From positions 1 to 33,730 of the forward strand of contig NEEC01000190.1 of assembly GCA_002189035.1 (NCBI GenBank): a stretch of 33,730 nt of DNA, given 5' to 3'. This stretch comes from Utricularia gibba. Taxonomy: Eukaryota > Streptophyta > Magnoliopsida > Lamiales > Lentibulariaceae. The first letter of the stretch is position 1. Each line of letters starts with the position of its first letter. The position numbers and the translations under genes are program-made. The notes beneath the pieces are model-generated. The model searched no databases and was not told the origin of the DNA. It saw nothing but the letters and a program-made list of their open reading frames with translations. Below, one piece after another: positions 22,103 to 31,119 of this stretch.

Positions 22103-23531
22103 TCAGCGATACGTCGGCCCCAAAAGTGAAAGAAGGAATGCCCTGTAATGGCTGGATGTTTCTGCGTGAACTGCATCATTTAGTGGCGTGTGATACTTCT
22201 TTTGGTACTCTGCTTTTATGTACTGCATGTCGATCTCTGTTCTGGTCACTATGACTCTTGTGAGAGTGGATTCATCAGTTCCAATGCCCTTCATTGAGTG
22301 ATGCAGCAACTGTGGAATTTGCAGGAGAAATTCAGCATCATGAGGAATATATGTAAGATGTATAACACTGAAACACCCTTCAAGCAAGTGCAGAGAGGTG
22401 CAGTTCGGTCAATACCTTTGCGAAGTACTTGGCAGGATTCAGAGCACATTGCAAAATTGTCAATAGGGCGAACTCGAAGAGGCCTGATGTTTCCCTTTTA
22501 ACTGCCTGAAGGAGACGACGTGTTTAATGTGTGGTATATGAATCAATTCGTGGGAGATCGTAACGAGCCTACCTTTTTCAGAGAGCGGCCGTACATTGAG
22601 TGATAAGCAGAAGCCACGGCAGCCAAACGTCCAGGACTAGACTCGGAAAATATGTGTATGAATGTTTTCTCATCGGTTCCCAGCCTCCTTTCTCCAGCTT
22701 TGTAGAGTGACTTCGCATCGTGCTCTGCTCCTGCCCTGTCCACAATTGGACCTTCAAAGCGTACTTTACTGACGTAAGCCAGAAGCAACTGCAGCATTGG
22801 TGATGCTAGGACAATCAGTGAGTGATTATATTACGCAGCACAAGGATAACCATCAAATATGCTTTCATGTTCTGGTATCATAGCAAGACGAGAATAATGA
22901 CCTTTTTCAAATCACCGGTTATTTGACACTCAATGTCTTGTTCAAGATGAAGATGAAATCTAGTAACGTATATCTGCTTCAAGTGTTGAAGCTGCGCAGA
23001 GCTGCGGGAGCATATGACTTCAGTAGCAGTTTTTAGATTAATTATTTCACCAGATAAACTCTTCCTCAAAATGATTGCATCACGCGAGGCCGGATCAGAC
23101 AACCACATCAAAATCGCTCTCTGAATACGAAAAAAAAACTCAACCAACGATTCAAGATAAAAAAAAAAAAAACACATTCAAAGCCGCTGATTCCATTTCC
23201 ATCACCGTACCTCGAGATCGCCGTGGAGTTCTTTCGCAAGGCGATTCGAAAGCTCCTCAGAGTAAATCATTCTGTACTCGTTTTCGATCAGCTGCCGCTG
23301 CGCCGCATCCCGATGAGCAAGAATGTTGATAACGGCCTCCTTATCGCAACCGAAACCTAGAACAACACAATTGATTTTCAGCATCCAAATTTCCAACACA
23401 AACAACAAAATAAAATCTCCTGATAGCAGAATTAAAGAAGAAGAGTTCTGCGTCACCCTTGAAAGCGCGGTATAGCTGCGTAGCGTCGTCTCTAGGAGAA
23501 GTCAAGACCGGGGAACGCTCAAAGTCGCCAT
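22103..23531 (-). CDS. Annexin, D5-like
   Basis: Calcium-dependent phospholipid-binding protein acting at the plasma membrane and in secretion; the closest remembered match is Arabidopsis ANN5. Six exons: 23531-23457, 23356-23211, 23120-22902, 22788-22573, 22505-22416 and 22309-22103, about 316 residues, the usual length. Four annexin repeats are seen. Repeat 1 has [20 protein letters not shown], repeat 2 [15 protein letters not shown], repeat 3 [20 protein letters not shown] and repeat 4 [20 protein letters not shown]. The type II calcium loop (GxGT) is best preserved in repeat 4. It ends [11 protein letters not shown]. Exon 1 is 75 bases but must be 76; a C run (plus-strand G run 23,510-23,513) is one short, otherwise the frame stops after eight codons. 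A truncated copy lies at 17,414-17,978. Confidence 0.92.
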
Positions 23532-23586
23532 AGTTGATCGATAGATATCTCACCTGTTCTAATTTCACAACTCCTCTAGTCAAATC

Positions 23587-23594
23587 AATTTATA
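23587..23594 (-). promoter_or_regulatory. TATA box of the annexin gene
   Basis: TATAAATT on the minus strand, 56 bases upstream of the start codon. The same motif is kept in the left copy at 17,351-17,358. Confidence 0.55.
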
Positions 23595-23640
23595 GTACTC
23601 AAAGGAAACCGAAGCTGGGCCCCATCGTTCTTCTGGTCGG

Positions 23641-23995
23641 ACGCGTTCGTTAGGATGTGACGTGTAACGCGTACGATAAAAATATAATATCATGGTTTTG
23701 AATTTTCTTCTTTTTTTTTGGCGTACGACATACAAAGGTGCCAAACCATTTGCGAAATATATATTTTATTAAAAATAAATATGTTTATAAAATTTTCAAA
23801 AAAAAACCCCCGTTCAATTTATATTCAGTTTTGCTATCCAATTCTATTCCAAGAAAATTGGAAAAGTTAAAAATACTTTACATTTTTTAAAGCCTAAAAA
23901 AATGTGACCGAAGGAGTTGTTTTAAAAAATAAATTAGGTCGCGAAGCGTTCGTAAGAATGTGACGTGTGACGAGTACGAGAAAAATATAACGGAT
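23641..23995. repeat. Direct repeats flanking a roughly 250-bp spacer present only in the right arm
   Basis: About 50 bases starting CGCGTTCGTTAGGATGTGAC (near 23,641) recur as GCGTTCGTAAGAATGTGACG (near 23,945), each ending in a TACGA(G/T)AAAAATATAA tail. The AT-rich sequence between them is absent from the left copy, where the spacer joins TTTTTCTCAACGCTTCGCGG directly to ACCAGAAG (about 17,287-17,315). Confidence 0.75.
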
Positions 23996-24124
23996 TGAAA
24001 AATAAAAAGGAAGCAATTCAATGCGAGTGACATTCTCTAAGATTCATTGGATTCTGATCCAATACAAAGGTGCTGACAGGGCATTCAGATGAACAGAAGG
24101 ATTCAATTCAAGCAAATCAGGTGA

Positions 24125-24974
24125 TCAACGACGACGGTTCAGAGAAACCTTGACTCTTGCGCGACAGAGGGGGCATTTGTCCTTAGCTTCCAGCCATTTT
24201 TTGATGCATGCGGAATGAAACTCATGTTGGCAGTCCAGGATTCCGATCATGCCGCCGTCGTCGTCGCAGAGGCCCTCCTGACAAACGACGCAGATGTTGG
24301 ACTGCCCCTCTTCATCAATGGCTTCAATTTCCCAATTGTTCTTCAGTGTCATGCTCTCCATTAGTATCCTCTGATACCTCCTCAGTAACCTTTCTTGATG
24401 TTCGTCATGCGCAGGTTCATCCTCCTCGATCTCCTCCGCGAAGGCCGCGTCCTCCGTCTCGCTGCTCCTCTGGTTCGAACCAACTCATTGCCCTCAACGA
24501 TGGGTTTGTCCAGAACCTCCAGTTCTTCATCGGAGGAAATACTCTCACTACGAGGAAACATCACATAGCACCAAAAGCCTCTGAAACGTGGCACGAAGGG
24601 TGGAGCGTCGGATTCAACCCGTAAGTAGCTTCGGAAATCTGTGGACGACGGACTGTGTGAAACTTGATGTCACGTATGGAGGAGCATGGATATTCATCGG
24701 GAAAGAGCAGGCACGACAGGGGCCAGGGATCCAACCCGTAAGGAGCTTCGAAAATCTGGAAGTATGAACTCCCTCAAACTTAGTGGCACGTATGGAGGAG
24801 CATGGATATTCATCGGAAAGTCGCAGCACGGAAGGAGGGCCAGGGGATCCAACCCTGAGGAGCTTCGAAAATCTGTGGAAGTATGAACTCCCTCAAACTT
24901 AGTGGCACGTATGGAGGAGCATGGATATTCATCGGGAAAGGCGCAGACACGAAAGGAGCGGCCAGGCGATCCAT
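24125..24974 (-). pseudogene. RING-H2 protein, second copy with broken frame
   Basis: Paralogue of 16,293-17,156. The last 78 codons, including the whole RING-H2 domain, are identical to the first copy even at silent positions. Upstream the frame is lost repeatedly: bases are missing in the G, C and T runs of the tandem-repeat region (about 24,620-24,860) and one G near 24,483. I count about ten short deletions and see almost no substitutions against the left copy. That pattern suits consensus error better than gene decay, so the gene may be intact in reality. Start ATG 24,974 and the TATA box (25,051-25,044) are conserved. Confidence 0.75.
24620..24945 (-). repeat. Tandem repeat of the second RING-H2 copy
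   Basis: Same three units as in the left copy, recognised by the GAATATCCATGCTCCTCC core on the minus strand near 24,700, 24,815 and 24,932. Spacing is slightly shorter than 123 bp because of the missing bases. Confidence 0.8.
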
Positions 24975-25818
24975 TGGAAAAACAAGTCGGCAAGAGGGGG
25001 GCTGTTAGTCTGTGTGAAGAATTACTTTAACGAAAACAACCTCTTTTTATAGGGATTCAGATGCCCTGAAATATGGAAACATTCTGATTTGTAATCAGAT
25101 ATAGATATTACTCTAAACTAGGAAATGTTGCCATGTAACATGATATGATTAAAATATTATATATAAATCAGTGTTAAGTAGGCTGTAGTTCTATATAAAG
25201 ATTAATTATTCATGATTTTATCAAGTATAAATAATAATAAAAAACCATAATTACATATTCCAACATTCATGAAAATCTTCTGATTAACAAATACAATCAT
25301 AAAAAATAAACAAAGGAACTTCAAAGAATATCACAACGCACAGGTGATCAACAATAAATATATCAACAAAATAGATAAATAAAATATTTATTTATATTTA
25401 AAATAAATAATTTAAAATTTGAATTTTTCAACAAAAAAGTGAGTTTTAAAATACTAAACTCAAAGTATTTATATTTATTTTGTATAATACTTATGTATTG
25501 TTAAACTAGTTTATCAAATATATATTATTATTGATATATAGATATTTAAATAATAAAATTATCAACCATACACCACTTTAAGGTTATCTTAGTTATATTT
25601 TATACTTGCTATATTTATTTTATGTTTTAATGTTATAATCATATTTAATATCATCAATTGAAAGATAAAACTTATTATTATAAAAATCAGAATATTTATC
25701 GTTTTTCATGGTTAATATAAAAAGATGTTCCAAATCTTTGGGTTTAGACTTTTTGTGTAGAAGATAAAAATATATAATTTTTAATTATGTTTAAAAATGT
25801 TTTTTATTAATTAATAGA

Positions 25819-26267
25819 CTTTAAATTTATTAAATATGTTTATTTGTAGATTTTTTTCATTTATTTAAATGCTTGCGATATAAATGACGCTTTACCAATA
25901 AAAAATTGCAGTAAGTCAAAATTGAATCCCCTGCAGTTCGCATACTTCTACTTCCGAGTCTCTCGGTGATGGGTAAATCCATCATTTTTCGTACACTACA
26001 TCCCACAGTCACCGCCGGCGGCCATCTAATCACCGGCACAGTCAGTCTCGTCGGCTCCGGTGACACGGTTGCCCCTTCCATTCCGTCTGGTATAACGTTC
26101 CCACCTCCCTGATCACAATCGCTGTGCTTCGAAGTCTAAACTGCCCTAATTACGGTAGTTTTACTTATATTCTCTGACAGATCGGTTGCTTTTTCTTTAA
26201 TATGGATTGGTTAGTTAGATCGATTGTTACCTGCGTGGTGTGGGAAGATGAAATGCTATTGCTTTTT
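25819..26267 (-). repeat. Segment X, right copy
   Basis: Partner of 18,321-18,774. A less AT-rich core (25,915-26,120) lies in an otherwise AT-rich setting. On the plus strand, 25,969-26,112 is an open frame of 47 codons (starting MGKSIIFRTLHPTVTAGG) that continues upstream without a stop for at least 18 codons. In the left copy this frame is shifted by one base. I do not recognise it; it could be a gene relic or mobile-element remnant. Confidence 0.6.
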
Positions 26268-26730
26268 ACGGTACTTCGGAGAGCGGGATTTGCGTATGGG
26301 ACTGCAATGTATTTCTGAAGCTTTTGGAGGTACATGTCTTCTTCAACTTGTTGCTATTACCGGATGCCCTATCCGCTGCCGTGGTTCCTCACCATGCTTT
26401 TTAGTGAAATTTTAGAGCATTCAGTTCTTCTCTGATTCGCTTGTAATTTTCAATTTCAGGAATGTTGCAAAACAACCAGCAGAGGGTAGATTAGGTAAAG
26501 AATTCAAACAAAGAAGAGTAATAACATTCCTGGTATCTAATAGCTTCCTTTTCCATATTATTATATTAGCTAAAGAATGTGCTTATGGATTGCATATCAT
26601 CTTTAAATGAATCGCCAACGGACATTTTATGATCGTTGCTTCCTACACATAAAAAGAATGGCAGATGGTGTGTACCTGGTCCCGAAACCAGTCTCATGAA
26701 TGCCGTGGAAAGATGGAAACGCACTGTCAA
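26268..26730. other. Spacer downstream of the SDS gene
   Basis: Includes the SDS 3' UTR. This stretch, with SDS exon 6 tail, exon 7 and exon 8, makes up the roughly 770 bases (26,268-27,035) missing from the left copy. No coding content was recognised here. Confidence 0.45.
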
Positions 26731-28942
26731 TCAGATGTACTTCACCAACCACTCCATGCTCTGTGTAACAATCTTAAGTTAAGCCATTTGGATTGTGAGC
26801 ATACCAGCAAAGAATGACGTATAAACTGGATCATTGATTACCTTTATGCAGTTAGGTAGATCATCATCTTTCTGTCTTGCATGAATCTGTATTGCCAGTT
26901 TGAAAGTTTAGAAAACATTTACGGTTTCATCTCCGAAGTTGTGCTTTCTCTTAAATTGATGTGCGAAATCACAATATTGTATGGTGCGTACCGCTGTTAC
27001 CCTGTTGCATGATGCATCTTGTTTCATGGCAATTGAGGCAAGGATAACAAGACCGGCAGCAACAGTAGAAGGCCAATAGCAGAGAAGCTGCTGACCCAGA
27101 AGTGTAAGAACCGCCAAGTAATGGGCGGTCTTTTCAACCGATTCATTCGCTCTAGCAGCTTTTAAATAGAACCTGTTACACAAATGAACAATCCCAATTG
27201 CACGTAGCCACTTATAATTTACTGTAGCGATATGAATTCTAAAGTTGTACGTTACCATAAGAAGGTGTATGAGGTTGGTAAGAAGCACTCGAAATTGAGA
27301 ACCTCTTGCACCAGCCACTCCATAGCCACCACCTCACATCGGCTGTATCTTGTGTTTCCCACATGGAATGTATGTTTCCTTACGCTGCCATTTATCACAC
27401 AAACTAACCATTCAACAGTGACATGATCCACCAAATTTGGCCAACGTAAATGCCTAGTACCAGTTGTAGGGCTGATTTTCTTCTAATCTGATTGCTAGAG
27501 TGAGGCATGCAATGGCAGCGATTTGAAGATTTCTCACACTTTTGAAGTATCCTTTGCTAAGGAATCTATCAAGTAGATTGACCCCTAAAAATATGGTCTC
27601 CTTTTGAAGCTCCTGGAGGGTAGCTTGCTGAAAGAACAAATTAAAAAAAAAAAAAAAAACTTCAGTTGGATCAGGAAACAATATGAAAAAACCTACAATC
27701 AGAAGTAGAGTTAGCTTCAGTGACCTCAACAATCCAATGAACCATGTGCAGCCGCTGTTCGACGATGAATTTACCGCATTCAAGTGCGCTGTACTTCTCT
27801 ACGTAGTTGTGAACATATCTTTTCCTCCTCTCCCGTTTCCTAATCATTCTGTATTGTTCTTCCTCCTCTACATCTTCTAGGCCCAGATCCTAGATTCCCG
27901 AATTGCAAATAATTTTCTTATGAAGAAGATCAATATCTGCTAACGAGATCAAAAACAGAGTCCTTACATCCATATGCAGAGAATCATGCTGTTCACTTTC
28001 TTGTGAAGCGAAATTAGATCTATTGAACTGCGTTTTAAACAGCATGAGCATTTCATAAGTCGGTGAAGAACTCTCTGAAGACTTTTCAGAAAACTGACTT
28101 CCAGAAGCATAACTCCAAAATGACGGCGTATAATCTGAACTATCGAAACATGATTCCGATGAAAGATTTGGTATCTTCGACGATAAGGTGCTGTTCTCAT
28201 TCTCAGCCTCATCGGCACTGTAAATTCCTTCATTGGGCAAGTTCTCAGAGCAAGCCAAATCAAGGTTGAATCCAACAATACCTTGAATTCTTGTATCTTC
28301 GCCCGTCACAGTTTCACCGATTCTGGATACCGCGTCGTTACCAAGTGAATTCTCATTTTCAGAATCCGAATCATTAAATTCCCGATATGAATCGTTCTGA
28401 ACTTCAACGATGATCCGATTTTCCGTTTCCGTTCCCGACGTGACGTCTCCGACGGAGCATGGGACACTTCAGATTTCGAAAGCTGCTCTATTGCGCATCA
28501 GATTCGCTCACATCCTCATTCTTAAGCTTCAATGAAAATTCTAGGATTGATCTAGAATGCGATTCCAGGCACGAATTCTACTAGCGACGATTGATCGCGC
28601 ACCCGGTTCTCGTAGCACTTTATCCTGGAGTAAGATCGCGTAATGAGTCGAGGACACCGATCATCTCTTCGGCGATACACTCGATACGCAGGATACTTCG
28701 CTTACTTCCGTAGCATGCGAATTGATGCCAGCATTTCGAACGATGGGCGCAATGCGAAACTGCCTCCGGCGACGGACGGATCGGAGGCGTTTCGTGGTGA
28801 AACTCAGAAATTGATTTGATTTGACTCTTCTTTGTTTCACAGTAGTCGTAGTCGCAGTCTCTGTGAGGAGCTTGCGTTTCATCGGTAAACGAGAGACTGG
28901 TATAAGATTTTCAGGTGCAGGAGACTTTCGCGAGGTGCGCAT
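26731..28942 (-). CDS. SDS: SDS (SOLO DANCERS)-type meiotic cyclin
   Basis: Cyclin needed in Arabidopsis for homologue pairing and crossover formation in meiosis. Eight exons. Exon 1 is 28942-27968, then 27889-27725, 27627-27461, 27384-27256, 27172-27001, 26886-26842 and 26760-26731, with the first possibly split in two. The N-terminus is basic (MRTSRKSP) and, in another frame, carries ITRSYS. An acidic Ser-rich region has [15 protein letters not shown] and [11 protein letters not shown]. The cyclin box begins [10 protein letters not shown] and continues [57 protein letters not shown] and [16 protein letters not shown], ending DDDLPNCIK and SMEWLVKYI. All cyclin-box exons join in exact phase. 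Exon 1 changes frame about four times between 28,665 and 28,440 through single missing bases, which is probably error given the clean downstream exons. A slice of this gene is copied at 17,980-18,320. Confidence 0.88.
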
Positions 28943-29123
28943 GTTTGAAACTGGAAGTACTTTGTATGGAACGGTTCAGAAACTGCGTGAAAGTTATTTA
29001 TACCAACCTGCTCGTGGGCCCCACATACACTCTCTACAGTTATTATTGATGGTTCCATATATATTTTTACATTGAAATATATGTTATATTATATAAAATC
29101 CGAAAAAAGAACACATCAGAAAA

Positions 29124-30294
29124 TCAGACGTGTTCCTCGTCAGCAGACGTGGCAGGAATAGAAGCAGCGCCACTTTCTCACCTTCATTTGATTGCTCTGG
29201 AGCAGGCGCAACATTCTCTTTTTGCTGAGCTTCTTTCTTCTGCTCCTCAGCAAGCTTCTCCAAGGTCATGGCACCCACATCCTCCGCCGCCTTCGATACG
29301 GCTCAAACGCATTCGTAACCACGAAGCCCCACTCGAGACATACGGATTGATGAGGATCGCCGACCCGGCGTCAGTCGCCTTCTGCTCGGCGGCAGCCAGA
29401 GCCGATTTGGTAATCCCGGAAACTTGGTACTTCTCATCCATCTCCTTCACCTTCTCATTCACCATCGTGGTCCCGATGCTCAGCTTCTCGCTCAGACCGA
29501 TCCTGCGATCGATCGACGCCACCGTCGATGTCGCGTTCGATATCAACTGGTGCCTCTGGTCGAACGACTTCGCCCTGTTCAGTGCATCCTTCCCTAATGC
29601 GTACCCCTTGCCAGCATTGTACTCACCGTTTCCTCAGCCTTCTTTACTACTGAACCAGAGTCCCCTGTTTTCGGACTTTGCTCCTCCTGTACTGGAATAG
29701 TTTACTAGACCATTCATCCAAATCTATCAGGACGAGACACACACAATACAACTCACCGAGAAGATGGGCACTGCGTTTGGAGGAAGCTGATACTCCTTGT
29801 CAGGAGTAATGGACACCCTGAGACCAGATATAACTGCCCCCTGGAGGATTAAAGGTTATCCTATTTGCGCCTGCTGAGTGATTAAGCAAGGATGCCTACC
29901 GTCAAAAGGGCTGCGGTTTCTGCTTCCTGAACTTCCCTGAAGGTAACATAAGCAAGCTGCGTAGCATCGCTTTCCCTGCAAAACTTGAAAGCTTTTGGTG
30001 CGTGCTGATTTTCACTCTGATCGTATATTTCCAGCGATTTACCTCTGCATCTCTATGTATTGAATTGTCCCTGAGAAGGTGAAGAACTCGAAGACATCTC
30101 TCTCTGATACTTGTTCGGATATGTTACTCACCCTTATCGTCTTAGTCTGCGAATGCGATCCATAATCGAAATGGCTTATCCGTCCATCAAGAAGGCTTTT
30201 GATCGTGGCTTTCAACTGACCTGGGGATGCTGATTTTCCAATCCGCAGGAGGTGCCGGTGGATTCCCTTCTCCTTTTTTCTCCTCCTGATCCAT
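29124..30294 (-). CDS. RRM protein of the BPA1 (binding partner of ACD11) family
   Basis: RNA-recognition-motif protein; relatives bind the sphingolipid-transfer protein ACD11 and restrain cell death. The RRM is read as TKTIRVSNISEQVSERDVFE (RNP2-like), FFTFSGTIQYIEMQR ending at 30,043, ESDATQLAYVTFREVQEAET (29,975-29,900) and GAVISGLRVSITPDKEYQLP (29,840-29,757). The last exon (29,691-29,124) gives GDSGSVVKKAEETVSTML, QVSGITKSALAAAEQKATDA, SAILINPYVSSGASW and AAEDVGAMTLEKLAEEQ, ending in TSADEEHV. At least four single bases are missing in that exon (near 29,607 and 29,320, among others). The 5' end is unclear: ATG 30,294 opens MDQEEKKGEGNPPAPPADWK but reaches the RRM only with a frame change or a very short intron. 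Confidence 0.78.
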
Positions 30295-30469
30295 TTCTGC
30301 AGCAAAATCTTGTTGCTCTCGGCGTGCCAGCGAAAACTGTTTCCGATGGAATGAAAAAGCTGGTTTCTGGCTCTGCAATGGAAATAGAAGCGGGGGATTT
30401 ACCGAAGTTCTCGATGTATAATGCTGTTCCGATGGCTCGGACTTCACGGTGGGGAGTGGATGGTCGCGT

Positions 30470-31119
30470 TTAGCGGCATTTCCAGTTCTGATTTTAGAGC
30501 AACCTGACGATACATAATTACAAAGAATTCTTGGAAAATTATATTTTTTTAGTTCTAAAATGAATATTCGATTTGGTATTCGGGTTATCTAATTTACTGT
30601 GCAATTACTTATTCATTTAATTTTGAATGTGGTTTCCTCGGGTTCCTGACTTCCAACTGTTTGTACAAATGCCTGAAAGCGGTTTCTTCAGATCTCATCC
30701 ACCACTCTGTCTTCCATCTAACTTGGTTTTGATTTGGGTTCTGCTGTTGTTGCCGGAAAGCTGTGTTCTGAAACAGGTAACCAGCTTCCGACCAAGTTCT
30801 TTCATGTGGGTCGGGTTGTTTTTACTTAACCAATTTAATATCTCGCCATTTTGGTTGGATCCTGAGCATGAAGATCTTGTACTGTATATATTCTTCTGAA
30901 TTTGGAGCGTCAGTTGAATGAGAAAAAACAATCTGGGTTTTGATGAGCATGATTACATCCAAAACTGGAAATTGAACCGAAATCATACAACTGGTTTGGA
31001 ATACAGTTGTAAAACCCAGAAAACTTCAGGACATGCTGCTACAGAGCACTGAACTAACTTTTTTGCAAGAAATTTTACCTTATGCTCATCTGATGCACAA
31101 ACCTGAGAAGGAGAGAGAT
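30470..31119. other. Intergenic region
   Basis: Promoter of the minus-strand RRM gene on the left and the 3' region of the aspartate-semialdehyde dehydrogenase on the right. No convincing coding frame is seen. Confidence 0.45.

Larger units (their letters stand above)
22975..25829 (-). repeat. Right arm of the inverted duplication (source copy)
   Basis: Reverse-complement partner of 15,421-17,978. It carries the annexin first half, the RING-H2 second copy and the AT-rich spacer, in the same order when read on the minus strand. It is continuous at one end with the rest of the annexin and at the other with segment X and the SDS gene, so this arrangement is taken as the ancestral one. Confidence 0.88.
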
